From: Marivita sp051859345
Lineage (GTDB): Bacteria; Pseudomonadota; Alphaproteobacteria; Rhodobacterales; Rhodobacteraceae
DNA length: 64,000 nt
Assembly: GCF_051859345.1 (NCBI RefSeq)
Contig: NZ_JBHYFV010000006.1
Location: 92,051 to 156,050, forward strand
Reading direction: 5' to 3'
Shown here: positions 26,650-35,921 of the stretch, in pieces
How positions within the stretch are numbered: the stretch's first letter is position 1
Layout of the letters: each line of letters starts with the position of its first letter
Notes under the pieces: model-generated
The model's database searches: none
What the model was told of the DNA's origin: nothing
Seen by the model: only the letters and a program-made list of their open reading frames with translations
Program-made: the position numbers and the translations under genes

Positions 26650-27684
26650 TCAAAGTGACCGGTGACGCATCACAAACATTGGGATCAATATCCCAAGAAC
26701 AAGCAGCCGAAAAACGTGATGTCCTGCAACGAAGGCAGGCTCCAAACCCGTTTCCACGGCAAGCGCAGCCATGATCTCGACCCCGCCCGGAGCAAACGCC
26801 AGCAGGAGCGCAGCCGGCGGCAAGCCGGTGATCCGCGCTGCAACAATCGCTCCAACAGCCGCAACGGCGCAGACCATCAAGGTCAGGACAACACCCGCAG
26901 ACAGGGCGCTGGCAAGTTCGCGTTTGCCAAACCCGCGGAACCGCGTGCCGATCAATGACCCCATACAGACAAACGCCGCAACCGTGAGCCATGACGGAAT
27001 TGCTCCGGGCGTGACGCTGGTCCCATGACCGACGCTCGAGACAAGCATTGCCCCGATCAAAAGTGGTGCCGGCACCTGCAAGCGCTTGAACAGAAGCCCT
27101 GCGGCAATCGCCACCGGAAAGGTCATGGCAAGTGCCAAGGGTGCAATCGTGCCGTGATCGACAAGCCGCGACGTCCCCGCAACCCCCCAGAACGAGACCA
27201 GAACCGGCACCAGGAGGGTCAGAAGAAGCACCCGAACGGACTGCACCAAGGCGACCTGCCGAACATCAGCGGCGATGTCCGCAGAGATGCTTAGAACATA
27301 ACTCAGGTGTCCGGGCGCGGCCGACATGAGCGCAGTCATCCTGTCAAAGCCGAAACCGCGCATCAGGACGGTCTTGCCCAGCATCAGCGCCACAAGAAGC
27401 GTGGTGCCAAGCACAAACAGCGACAAGGGCCATGCCATTGCGGTGTCGATCACCTCTGGTGTCACGGTGCTTCCGATTGTGATTCCGATCAGCAGAAACA
27501 CCCCGTCGCGCAGAAGTGGCGGGATCATCGTCGGCATGCCAAGGATTGTCGCCACGGACACAGCAGCCGCTGGTCCGGTCAGCACCGCCGCCGGAAAGCC
27601 GATCAGCCAGAACAGCGCCGCACCCGCTGCACCGACCGCCAGCGTTCCAAGCGCCTCGACCCAGGCGCGCTTATTCCCCATCAT
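26650..27684 (-). CDS. AbrB-family putative membrane transporter
   Basis: A 344-aa polytopic protein of the AbrB/'putative ammonia monooxygenase' family, with about ten helices in two repeats. The signatures are SAAPGHLSYVLSI and its repeat LLLAFAPGGVEIMAALA, the internally duplicated APGG-type motif. The name in databases is historical; a transport role is presumed. The start ATGATG lies inside the last codons of the upstream citryl-CoA-lyase-like gene, so it is the last gene of the tct operon. Confidence 0.8.
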   Translation of the reverse strand: MMGNKRAWVEALGTLAVGAAGAALFWLIGFPAAVLTGPAAAVSVATILGMPTMIPPLLRDGVFLLIGITIGSTVTPEVIDTAMAWPLSLFVLGTTLLVALMLGKTVLMRGFGFDRMTALMSAAPGHLSYVLSISADIAADVRQVALVQSVRVLLLTLLVPVLVSFWGVAGTSRLVDHGTIAPLALAMTFPVAIAAGLLFKRLQVPAPLLIGAMLVSSVGHGTSVTPGAIPSWLTVAAFVCMGSLIGTRFRGFGKRELASALSAGVVLTLMVCAVAAVGAIVAARITGLPPAALLLAFAPGGVEIMAALAVETGLEPAFVAGHHVFRLLVLGILIPMFVMRHRSL

Positions 27685-28450
27685 AGGTCCAAAGATAGGC
27701 TGGCGGCGTCGGCCCCTTGTTGCGCCCGCCCTGCTGCATCTGTTCCCACGAATGTGCCAGCAGCCCGACAGAGCGCGACAGGCAAAAAAAGCCCCGCGCC
27801 AAAGGTGCCGGGCAATCCAGTTCAGCATAGATTACCGCCGTGGCTCCATCAATGTTCATCGGCACCGGCGCACCGCGTTTCGCTGCCAGATGGGCTTCGA
27901 TGGCGCGGGCTGCTGCGGCATATGTGCCGGACACGGCGCCGGTTGCGGTGGCATCGTCCACCAGTTCCAGAAGGCGCAAAGCGCGGGGATCGGCAGGTGT
28001 GTGAAAGCGGTGCCCGAACCCCGGCAGATAGCGACCATGTTCGGCCTGCCAGGTGTCGAGCGTGTCAGCCAACGCTTCGGGTCCGGCATTCGCGACGCCG
28101 TGATACAGCGCGACCGCCTGCTCTCCTGCTCCGCCATGCACATTGCCAAGCATGTTCAGCCCGGTGGCCATTGCCGATTGCAACCCAACCCCGCAGGTCG
28201 CGGCCATGCGCGCAGCGGCGATCGAAGGGGCTTGCGGACCGTGATCCACGGCTGCCACCAAGGCCGCCTCGAACAGCGCGGCGCGCGCACCCTCGATGGT
28301 CTCACCGGTCACCATCAGCCAGATCATCTGGGCAAAGCCGGTTCTCCCGATCAAATCCTGTACGGGGTGACCGCGCAGGTGAATGCGGCCCGGTTCCATG
28401 TCGATGATTTTTGTTCGCCACCAATCGGCAACGTCATGCCCGTCGTTCAA
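27671..28450 (-). CDS. Citryl-CoA lyase-like citrate synthase family protein
   Basis: A 259-aa protein of the citrate synthase superfamily, much shorter than citrate synthase (about 430 aa) and matching the citryl-CoA lyase (CCL) type. The catalytic triad can be placed: His in NVHGGAGEQ, His in GFGHRFHTPADPR and Asp in NIDGATAVIY. The inferred reaction is cleavage of a (3S)-hydroxyacyl-CoA such as citryl-CoA to acetyl-CoA and an oxo acid. A TTG start after GGAGGG overlaps the CaiB stop by four bases. The neighbours (CoA transferase, Tct transporter) support a catabolic role. Confidence 0.8.
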   Translation of the reverse strand: MNDGHDVADWWRTKIIDMEPGRIHLRGHPVQDLIGRTGFAQMIWLMVTGETIEGARAALFEAALVAAVDHGPQAPSIAAARMAATCGVGLQSAMATGLNMLGNVHGGAGEQAVALYHGVANAGPEALADTLDTWQAEHGRYLPGFGHRFHTPADPRALRLLELVDDATATGAVSGTYAAAARAIEAHLAAKRGAPVPMNIDGATAVIYAELDCPAPLARGFFCLSRSVGLLAHSWEQMQQGGRNKGPTPPAYLWTYDGE

Positions 28451-29661
28451 ATCACGCCCTCCGCTCGCAACTGCGCGATGTCTTCGCCGGAATAGCCCAG
28501 ATCACGCAGGATGTCCTCGCTGTCGGCACCAAGTTCCGGTGGCGGCGTTGTCACGGCTGGACGGCCCCCGTCGATCATTGCGCCGATGCGGGCCACGTCA
28601 ATCGCACGGCCAACGCCCGGCACGTCTTCGAACCGCGTCAGAAACGCGCGACCTGCCACCTGTGGATGCGCAAGGATGTCCGGCACGCGCATCACGGCCC
28701 CCGACGGTACACCGGCCGCGTTCAATTCCCGCGCCCAATCTTCCGCCGGGCGGGTTGTCAGCACGGTTTCCAGTTCGGCCTTGAGGCGCAGCCGGTTGCG
28801 TTTGCGATCTTCACGCGTGGCGAAAGCGGGCATCTCGAGAAGGTCAACCCGCCCCAGATGGGTGGCCAGAATTTCCCACTGTTCGTCTTTGTTCGCGGCA
28901 ATATTCATCAGTCCGTCGGCACATTGAAACGCGCCGGATGGTGCCGATGTGGGATTCTCGTTGCCAAGTGGCACAGGGTCCACCCCACCGATCAGGTGGT
29001 TGGACACAATCCAACCCATGGTCGCCAGCACGGACTCCAACATCGAGACGTCGATGAACCCGCCACGCGTCGGCGCGTTCAGCGCGGCGCAGATCATCAT
29101 TGCGGCGGTCAATCCGCCAACTGTATCGCCAATTGGATAGCCCACGCGCAAGGGCGCGCTTTGGGCATCGCCAGTGATGGACATCACACCTGACAGCCCC
29201 TGGATGATCTGATCATAGGCGGGTCGGTCCGCCCAGGGACCGTCCTGCCCGAAGCCAGAGATCGCGCAGTAGATCAGCCCGGCATTTTCTGCCTTCAGCG
29301 TCTCGTACCCAAGGCCGAGCCGGTCCATGACGCCGGGACGGAAGTTTTCGACCACCACATCCGCCGTCCTGACAAGGCGCTGGAATGCAGCCTTGCCGCG
29401 CGGGTCCTTGAGGTTCAGCGCAAGCGACTTCTTTCCGGCATTCTGCGCCAGAAAGCTGATCCCCATGCCACGCGCCGACAGGTCCGGATCAGCGCCAAGA
29501 TTGCGGGCCAGATCGCCCTTGCCGACCGCTTCGACCTTGATCACCTCTGCACCCAGATGGGCAAGTTGATGACAGGCGAAAGGACCGGCAAGAACATTGG
29601 TCAGGTCAAGCACACGGATCTTGGAAAGGGGCCTTCGTGCCGCCTCGCCGTCAGTCACCAT
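28447..29661 (-). CDS. CaiB/BaiF family (class III) CoA transferase
   Basis: A 404-aa CoA transferase. RVLDLTNVLAGPFACHQLAHLGAEVIKVE at the N-terminus and the motif RGGFIDVSMLESVLA, holding the conserved aspartate that forms the acyl-anhydride intermediate, identify the family. It should load CoA on the acid brought in by TctABC. The start at 29661 overlaps the tctA stop, with GAGGG upstream; an upstream codon at 29700 lies within tctA. It is translationally coupled on both sides. Confidence 0.88.
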   Translation of the reverse strand: MVTDGEAARRPLSKIRVLDLTNVLAGPFACHQLAHLGAEVIKVEAVGKGDLARNLGADPDLSARGMGISFLAQNAGKKSLALNLKDPRGKAAFQRLVRTADVVVENFRPGVMDRLGLGYETLKAENAGLIYCAISGFGQDGPWADRPAYDQIIQGLSGVMSITGDAQSAPLRVGYPIGDTVGGLTAAMMICAALNAPTRGGFIDVSMLESVLATMGWIVSNHLIGGVDPVPLGNENPTSAPSGAFQCADGLMNIAANKDEQWEILATHLGRVDLLEMPAFATREDRKRNRLRLKAELETVLTTRPAEDWARELNAAGVPSGAVMRVPDILAHPQVAGRAFLTRFEDVPGVGRAIDVARIGAMIDGGRPAVTTPPPELGADSEDILRDLGYSGEDIAQLRAEGVI

Positions 29662-31165
29662 CGGCAACACCCTCGGCCCGCTTGCGCGCGCGGTAGGCAC
29701 GGAAGCTCGGCAGGACCACCAGCAAGACCGCCAGCCCCAGCAGCCCCAGTGTCATTGGGCGTTCCAGCACGAAATCAAAGCCGCCATACAGCTGCATCGC
29801 CCGGGCAAAGTTGTTCTCGAGCATCACGCCAAGGATGAACCCGATCAACAGCGGTGCCAGCGGATAATCCGCAAACCGCAGGATCGTCGCGATCACGCCA
29901 AAGCCCACCAGGATCAGCAGTTCGGTGGAATTGTTCTGCCCCAGATAACTGCCCATCAACGTGAAAAACAGGATGAAGGGAATCAGGAAGGTGCGCGGAA
30001 TGGTCAGGATCTTCGCGATATACGGGATCAACGGCAGGTTCAGAACCAGCAACACCAGATTGCCGATATACATGGAAATGATCACGGCCCAGAACACATC
30101 CGGTTCATCTACCATCAGCCGCGGCCCCGGTGTGACGTTCAGTGCCAACAACGCGCCGAGCAGGATCGCGGTGGTTCCCGAGCCCGGAATGCCCAGCGTC
30201 AGCAGCGGCACGAAAGACCCCGTACAGGCAGCGTTGTTGGCAGATTCGGGCGCGGCAATGCCCTTGATCGACCCCTTGCCGAATTCTGCCTGTTCGGCCC
30301 CTTTGGCGATGTTGCGTTCCACCGCATAGCCCAGGAAGGATGCGATCGTCGCCCCGGCACCCGGCAGCACCCCGATGAAGAAGCCCTGAATGGATTGACG
30401 CCCGATCACCGGCGCGATGCTACGCGCCTCGGAGCGCGAAATCCGCAGCCCGCTGATCTTGCCGCCATCGTCTGTGGCGGCGCGGGCGGGGTTCATGACC
30501 AGAAACAACGCTTCTGGAAGGGCGAACATCGCCATGGCCAGCGTGATGAACGAAAACCCGGATTGCAGATCCATCAAACCAAAGGTGAAACGCGGTGTGT
30601 TCGACAGCGCCCCTTCCCCGACAGTGCCCAGCATCAGCCCGAGGATCGTCATCATCAGCGCCTTGGCGACCTGTCCCGTGCCGGCAAACGCGGCGATGGC
30701 CGACAGCCCCACGACCATCAGCGCGAAATACTCGGCCGAATGGAACAGTAGTGCCACGGTGGACAGGGCGGGCGCGAACACCATCAAGAGGATCGCGCCG
30801 ATTGTGCCGCCCGCGAAACTGGCGATGGCGGCAATGGTCAGCGCCTTGCCCGCCTGCCCCTTGCGGGCCAGCGGATAGCCATCGAACGAGGTGGCGACCG
30901 TGCCTGCGACCCCCGGCGCATTCAGCAGGATGGACGAGGTGGAACCTCCAAAAATCGCGCCGTAATAGACACCGGACAGCAGGATCAACGCGGATGTCGG
31001 ATCACCGATGCCGATGGCCACCGGGATCATGATCGCAATGATCGACATGGGTCCAAGTCCCGGCAACATGCCGATCAACGTGCCGATGATGCAACCCATC
31101 ACCACCATGACAAGGTTGAAAGGTGTTACGGCCGTGCTCAGTCCGATCAGGATACCTTCAATCAT
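29651..31165 (-). CDS. tctA: Tripartite tricarboxylate transporter, large membrane subunit
   Basis: A 504-aa TctA-type permease with about 11-12 helices. The duplicated family motif is visible as GMLPGLGPMSIIAIMIPVAI near the N-terminus and GVLPGAGATIASFLGYAVE in the middle, and GIAAPESANNAACTGSFVPLLTLGIPGSGTTA is diagnostic. It works with TctB and the periplasmic TctC to import a tri- or dicarboxylate using an ion gradient. Ribosome site AGGAGCAGGA. Confidence 0.95.
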   Translation of the reverse strand: MIEGILIGLSTAVTPFNLVMVVMGCIIGTLIGMLPGLGPMSIIAIMIPVAIGIGDPTSALILLSGVYYGAIFGGSTSSILLNAPGVAGTVATSFDGYPLARKGQAGKALTIAAIASFAGGTIGAILLMVFAPALSTVALLFHSAEYFALMVVGLSAIAAFAGTGQVAKALMMTILGLMLGTVGEGALSNTPRFTFGLMDLQSGFSFITLAMAMFALPEALFLVMNPARAATDDGGKISGLRISRSEARSIAPVIGRQSIQGFFIGVLPGAGATIASFLGYAVERNIAKGAEQAEFGKGSIKGIAAPESANNAACTGSFVPLLTLGIPGSGTTAILLGALLALNVTPGPRLMVDEPDVFWAVIISMYIGNLVLLVLNLPLIPYIAKILTIPRTFLIPFILFFTLMGSYLGQNNSTELLILVGFGVIATILRFADYPLAPLLIGFILGVMLENNFARAMQLYGGFDFVLERPMTLGLLGLAVLLVVLPSFRAYRARKRAEGVADGD

Positions 31166-31176
31166 CTTCCTGCTCC

Positions 31177-31665
31177 TTACATGAACATGCCGGGCCAGGG
31201 GCGCAGGAAGATTCCCAACACCTCTTGCACCAGATACCAGATCGAGCCTGCCGCGATCACGGCAACCGGAATCAGGATGTGAAAACGCCGCTCACCAAGG
31301 ATCAGAGAACCGATCAGCAGAAAGCCGACGGTCGCCCCGACAAATCCCAAGGGGCGCAGCATCAATGCATAGGCGACCATCAGGGCGATCAGCGCCAAAG
31401 CCTGCCCAATCTTGTAGTCCCCGAGGCGGGTCAGATCGATCGCCCCATCTTTCTTGGTCTCTCCCGGCGCGCGCTTGGCACCGAACAGAATGATGAAACC
31501 GACGATCAGCCCCAGAATTGTCAGGATTTTCGGGAATGTCGATGGCCAGACCGGATTGCGCCTCAGGATTGGCGGCAACTGGTCGTCCATTGTGAAAAAT
31601 GTGGCATAGCCATAGACGCAGCACAGCGTGATAAAGGCCAGCGCAATCCAACGATCAAGCGCCAT
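31177..31665 (-). CDS. tctB: Tripartite tricarboxylate transporter, small membrane subunit
   Basis: A 162-aa protein with four hydrophobic segments (about residues 5-25, 47-63, 92-110 and 116-150), the usual TctB layout. The family has little sequence conservation, and the assignment rests on position between tctC and tctA, size and topology. The start at 31665 has GGGGGAGGGA upstream; the extended frame to 31794 overlaps tctC. Confidence 0.88.
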   Translation of the reverse strand: MALDRWIALAFITLCCVYGYATFFTMDDQLPPILRRNPVWPSTFPKILTILGLIVGFIILFGAKRAPGETKKDGAIDLTRLGDYKIGQALALIALMVAYALMLRPLGFVGATVGFLLIGSLILGERRFHILIPVAVIAAGSIWYLVQEVLGIFLRPWPGMFM

Positions 31666-31774
31666 CGGTGGTCCCTCCCCCAGGAAATTCAGTTCAAAGT
31701 TGGCGCGGATGCCCCTTCGAGATTGGGGCATCCGTCTTGAAGTGTCATGCCACCAGAGGCGACAGTTTCGTGGC

Positions 31775-32761
31775 TCAAAGGAACCCGAGTTCACGCATCA
31801 GATCGCCGATCTGGGTTTCCTGTGCCTCCAGGAAGTTGGTGAATTCGTCACCGGGATAGAAGATGTTGACCAGTCCCATGCGGGCCCGGACTTTTTCCCA
31901 TTCAGGGGTTTCCATCATCTTGGCCAACATGTCCTGATAGGCGGCCAGCTTTTCCTCTGGAAGGCCGGGGGCAGCAAAGAACCCGCGCCAGTTCACGAAT
32001 TGTGCGTCGATCCCCATTTCCTTGAAGCTGGGCGCGGCGTCATAAGCCGGGACACGCTCGGGCGAGGTGACACCCAGAATGCGGACTTCGCCCTGGGACG
32101 CCAACGCGATCGCTTCCGAGAATCCTGTGGAAAGCGCCTTGATCTCACCCGAAAGGAGACCGGCCATGGCTTCGCCGCCGGCGTCATAGCCGATGTAGTT
32201 GAAGGCGGTCGGATCTTCGCCCGCGCCTTGCATGATGATCGCGGCAACAAGGTGGTCCATACCACCGGGAACCGAACCGCCACCGATGGTCAGGGCGTCG
32301 GGATCTTCGCGGTACAGCGCCAGCGCCTCTTCCATCGACGTGATCGGGCTGTCGGCGAGGACGACCAGCGCCGCATAGTCTCCGACGGTTCCGGCGACCA
32401 TCGTCAGGTCACGGAAGCTTTGCGAGATTTCGCCGGTCAGGGCGCGGATCACGATGGGCGTGGAGTTGACCATCAACGTACCTTCGCTGCTGGCCGCGTT
32501 TTCGATCAGGTTGGCAATGGCCACACCGCCGCCGCCGCCGGACAGGTTTTCGAAGGTCGCATTGCCGACAAGGCCAGCGTTCATCAGCGCCTCACCCGTG
32601 CCGCGCGCCGTGCCGTCCCAACCACCACCGGCACCGCCGGGGATCAGGAAATGCACGGACTCCATCATCTGGTGTCCGTCGGCCTTGGCCATTCCGAGCA
32701 TTGCAAAACTTGTCATTGCCGTTGCGATCAATGCACGGCGGGTCCACCCATAGGTGTTCAT
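31775..32761 (-). CDS. tctC: Tripartite tricarboxylate transporter substrate-binding protein
   Basis: A 328-aa periplasmic receptor of the Bug/TctC family. Residues 1-27 form a signal peptide (RRALIATAMTSFAMLGMAKA). The family features are FLIPGGAGGGWDGTARG at the N-terminus, and GGGSVPGGMDH and YIGYDAGGEAMAGLLSGEI in the ligand-binding lobes. Binding of citrate or another carboxylate is inferred from the family. It is first in the operon, with GGGAGGAAT upstream, and faces the regulatory genes across a 124-bp region. Confidence 0.93.
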   Translation of the reverse strand: MNTYGWTRRALIATAMTSFAMLGMAKADGHQMMESVHFLIPGGAGGGWDGTARGTGEALMNAGLVGNATFENLSGGGGGVAIANLIENAASSEGTLMVNSTPIVIRALTGEISQSFRDLTMVAGTVGDYAALVVLADSPITSMEEALALYREDPDALTIGGGSVPGGMDHLVAAIIMQGAGEDPTAFNYIGYDAGGEAMAGLLSGEIKALSTGFSEAIALASQGEVRILGVTSPERVPAYDAAPSFKEMGIDAQFVNWRGFFAAPGLPEEKLAAYQDMLAKMMETPEWEKVRARMGLVNIFYPGDEFTNFLEAQETQIGDLMRELGFL

Positions 32762-32823
32762 TGGTATTCCTCCCATTTGACAGGCGGTCCTCTGCCGCCC
32801 ATAAATCCATTTAATCACGAAAA

Positions 32824-32842
32824 GCTGACAGAACCCTGACAA
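32824..32842. promoter_or_regulatory. Candidate response-regulator direct repeats
   Basis: CTGACA occurs at 32825-32830 and again at 32836-32841, an 11-bp period that places both on one face of the helix, as expected for OmpR-type dimers. It lies between tctC and the regulator gene. Confidence 0.4.
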
Positions 32843-32885
32843 GTGTCCTGGGCCAGTCATTGTGCGGAGATGCGGGGGGTGTCGC

Positions 32886-33557
32886 GTGCGTTATCTTCTG
32901 GTCGAGGACAACATCGAACTTGCCGAAGCTGTCACCAAACGACTGGCGCTGGACGGACATGCCGTCGATCACGCGACGACTCTGACCGGGGCCGAAGACT
33001 GTCTTGCCGGTGCAACCTATGACCTGATCCTGCTGGACGTGATGCTTCCCGACGGGGACGGGCGCGATTTTCTGGCGCGCAACCGCGCCCATCTTGAAAC
33101 TCCGGTGATTGTGCTGACCGCCCGCAGCCAGGTCTCGGACCGCGTCGGAGCGCTCGATCAGGGGGCGGATGACTACATCACCAAACCTTTCGACTTTTCC
33201 GAACTCGAGGCCCGCTGCCGCGCCGTTCTGCGCCGTCGGGGCGGCACGGCGCGCAACGAGATCGCGCTTGGGCCTGTCTCGTTCGATCTGCTTGCCGGAA
33301 CCTTGCGACGCGGTGACGACACGTTGGAACTGCGCAGTCGGGAAATCCGCCTGTTGGAGGTGTTCGCCCGCAGTCCCGGCCAGATCCTGTCGAAGTCGCA
33401 TCTCATGGACCGATTGTTTTCCTATGACACCACCGTCACAGAAAACGCGATCGAGGTTTATGTCGGTCGGTTACGGCGTCGGATCGACCCGATGGGCCTG
33501 CGGATCGAAACCGTGCGTGGCCAGGGATACCGGATAGAGACCGGAGGAAATGACTAG
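32886..33557 (+). CDS. tctD: TctD-like OmpR-family response regulator
   Basis: A 223-aa response regulator. The receiver domain (residues 1-115) has the acidic pair EDN, the phosphoacceptor Asp in LILLDVMLPDGDG, Thr in VLTAR and Lys in DYITKPFD. The C-terminal winged helix (about 125-220) ends with YVGRLRRRIDPMGLRIETVRGQGYRI. The GTG start at 32886 follows a G-run. It is divergent from tctC and overlaps the kinase gene, so control of the tct operon is inferred. Confidence 0.88.
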   Translation: MRYLLVEDNIELAEAVTKRLALDGHAVDHATTLTGAEDCLAGATYDLILLDVMLPDGDGRDFLARNRAHLETPVIVLTARSQVSDRVGALDQGADDYITKPFDFSELEARCRAVLRRRGGTARNEIALGPVSFDLLAGTLRRGDDTLELRSREIRLLEVFARSPGQILSKSHLMDRLFSYDTTVTENAIEVYVGRLRRRIDPMGLRIETVRGQGYRIETGGND

Positions 33558-34923
33558 ACACCGATCCATCGGCAGACGCCTGACGCTGTTGCTGGCGGTT
33601 GTGGCGGCCCTCTTGTCCGTGCTCAGTTGGGCCATGGTGACGGCGCTGGCGCGCGAGGCGACTCAGCGCACCCAAGACAACGTGCTGGCGGCCTCGGTCA
33701 CGACGATTGCCGAAACCTTGCGCAGCGAACAGGGCGAAGTGCGGCTGGAACTGCCCTATGCCGCCTTTGCCATGCTCGGCGCGATCAGCGAAGACCGTGT
33801 GTTCTACCGCGTGACGGCGAACGAGCAAACCCTGACGGGCTACGGCGATCTGCCGTCCTTCGAAGCGGGGCGGCAAGGGCGGGTGATGTTCCATACCTCG
33901 GACTATCGCGGGGCCGCGATCCGCATGGCCGCGACGACGCGGGTGATCTCTGTGGGGGACGGACAAACGCCGGTCACGGTCACCGTTGCGCAGACCCGCG
34001 ATGGCGCCGGGGCCATCGCCTCGGACCTGTCGCAGCTCGCGGCATTCCTGTCAGTCGCCTTCTTTGCGGTGGCGGTGGCGCTATCGGCAATCGTGGCGGC
34101 CACGTCGCTGCGACCCCTGAATGAAATCGCGGCGGCCGTGTCGCGGCGCGGACCTTCGGATCTGCGTCCGGTGCAACGCGCCGCGCCGACGGAACTTGTA
34201 CCGCTCCTGTCGGCACTGAACCGGTTGATGGACCGGTTGCGGAACTCGATCCGCCGGTCCGAGGATTTCATCGCCGAGGCCGCCCATCGCATTCGCACAC
34301 CGCTCGCGACCGTGCGCGCACAAGCGGAAATCGCGTTGCGCACGGTACAGGGCGACACCGAAAAGGACCGCTTACGGCGGATCATCCGCGCGGTGGATGA
34401 AAGCTCCCGCTCGGCGGGGCAGTTGCTGGATCATGCCACGGTTGCCTATCGAACCGAAAACCTGACGCGGGACCGGCTGGACCTGGCCGAACTGGCCGCA
34501 GACACGCTTGCCGCGATGGAACCCACAGCGTCGATGCGCGACATCCGCCTGCAACTGGACGGCGCACCGGCACCCATTGCAGGCGATGCGATCCTGCTCG
34601 AAAGCGCAATTCGCAACGTTGTGGACAACGCCATAAAATACTCGCCCGAAGACACAAACGTGATCCTCCGTATCACCTGCACCGCCGACGAAGCCCGGCT
34701 CGAGGTCTGCGACGAAGGACCGGGGCTTGGCGAAGAACCGTTTGACAGTCTGACCGAACGGTTCCGCCGCGGCGCGAACACTGGCGGCATCGTCGGATCA
34801 GGGCTGGGTCTGACCATCGTCGCCGAGGTCCTGGCAGCGCATGGCGGCCGACTCGAGCTTGCCTCATCCAACACCAGCGAAAGGAGCGGCGCATGCGTTT
34901 GCTTGGTCTTGCCTTCAGCCTGA
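33550..34923 (+). CDS. tctE: TctE-like sensor histidine kinase
   Basis: A 457-aa membrane kinase. Two helices (about residues 10-32 and 158-180) flank a periplasmic sensor region of about 125 residues. The HAMP-like linker is followed by the H-box AEAAHRIRTPLATVRA, and by N (NVVDNAIKYSP), G1 (DEGPGL) and G2 (GSGLGL) boxes. The start overlaps the regulator stop and has GGAGGA upstream; the stop overlaps the next gene. The triad with a binding protein suggests ligand sensing through that protein. Confidence 0.9.
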   Translation: MTRHRSIGRRLTLLLAVVAALLSVLSWAMVTALAREATQRTQDNVLAASVTTIAETLRSEQGEVRLELPYAAFAMLGAISEDRVFYRVTANEQTLTGYGDLPSFEAGRQGRVMFHTSDYRGAAIRMAATTRVISVGDGQTPVTVTVAQTRDGAGAIASDLSQLAAFLSVAFFAVAVALSAIVAATSLRPLNEIAAAVSRRGPSDLRPVQRAAPTELVPLLSALNRLMDRLRNSIRRSEDFIAEAAHRIRTPLATVRAQAEIALRTVQGDTEKDRLRRIIRAVDESSRSAGQLLDHATVAYRTENLTRDRLDLAELAADTLAAMEPTASMRDIRLQLDGAPAPIAGDAILLESAIRNVVDNAIKYSPEDTNVILRITCTADEARLEVCDEGPGLGEEPFDSLTERFRRGANTGGIVGSGLGLTIVAEVLAAHGGRLELASSNTSERSGACVCLVLPSA

Positions 34924-35921
34924 TCTTTTGGACGGCCAGCGTCGCCAGCGCGCTGGAGGTCGAAGAACACCAGCTCTTCCCCGGTAGCGGTGAGCGCGTG
35001 CTGAAGGTGTTGTCGACCACCGACCTTGACCTTTTCGCACCCTATGTTCTGGGGTTTCAGGCAATCCGGCCGGACATCGCGGTGGATTACACCGTGGTGT
35101 CGTCAAGCGAACTGCATCGGGCGATCCGTGACGGCGCGCAATTCGATCTGGCGATTTCTTCGGCTATGGATCTGCAATTCCAGCTGGCCAATGACGGGTT
35201 TGCCCTGCCCTACCGGTCCGATGCGGTGGCAGAGCTGCCCGACTGGGCGCGCTGGCGCAATCTGATCTTTGCCATCACCGCGGAACCGGCAGTTGTGGTC
35301 ATCAACAAGGATCGCTTTGCCGGTCTTGATCTGCCTGCCACCCGTCAGGATCTGATTGGATTGCTGCGCGACAATCCCGACCGCTTCGCTGGCGCGGTGG
35401 GCACCTACGATGTGCGCGACAGCGGTCTGGGCTATCTCTTCGCAACGCAGGAAGACCGGGCCACGGATGCTTTCTGGCGCCTGAACGAGGTCATGGGGCG
35501 GCTTCGACCTCTGCTGTACTGTTGCTCGGCTCAGATGATCGACGATGTCGGCACGGGGCGTCTCGCGCTGGCCTACAACGTGCTGGGCAGCTACGCCGCC
35601 GACCGGTTGGAGGTAGATGAGCGCGGCCGGACACAAATCCTGCAAATGCAGGATTTCACAAACGTCATGCTGCGCACCGTGCTGATCCCCGCCACCGCAC
35701 AGGAAACCCAAGCGGCGGGCGCGATGATCGACCTGCTTTCCACGCTGGGGATGCGCAATCTGCCCGGCGACTGGCCATTGCCTCCGCTGAGCCTTTCGGG
35801 CCCCCTGGAAAGCTCGGGTTTCGGTCCGATCCGCCTCGGGCCTGCCCTGATGGTGTATCTCGATCCGCTGAACAGGCGCAATTTCCTGACCGAATGGGAA
35901 AACGCAATGGAGCAGCAATAA
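34893..35921 (+). CDS. Periplasmic binding protein linked to the two-component system
   Basis: A 342-aa extracellular solute-binding protein of the iron(III)/thiosulfate-type ABC receptor group. A signal peptide (residues 1-20, ending ASA) is present. LKVLSTTDLDLFAPYVLGFQAIRPDIAVDYTVVSSSELHRAI resembles the first lobe of these receptors, and GTYDVRDSGLGYLFATQED the hinge region. No ABC permease or ATPase is nearby. Because its start lies inside the kinase gene, it is more likely an accessory ligand sensor for the kinase than a transport receptor. It has three cysteines, including a CC pair near residue 210. Confidence 0.75.
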   Translation: MRLLGLAFSLIFWTASVASALEVEEHQLFPGSGERVLKVLSTTDLDLFAPYVLGFQAIRPDIAVDYTVVSSSELHRAIRDGAQFDLAISSAMDLQFQLANDGFALPYRSDAVAELPDWARWRNLIFAITAEPAVVVINKDRFAGLDLPATRQDLIGLLRDNPDRFAGAVGTYDVRDSGLGYLFATQEDRATDAFWRLNEVMGRLRPLLYCCSAQMIDDVGTGRLALAYNVLGSYAADRLEVDERGRTQILQMQDFTNVMLRTVLIPATAQETQAAGAMIDLLSTLGMRNLPGDWPLPPLSLSGPLESSGFGPIRLGPALMVYLDPLNRRNFLTEWENAMEQQ

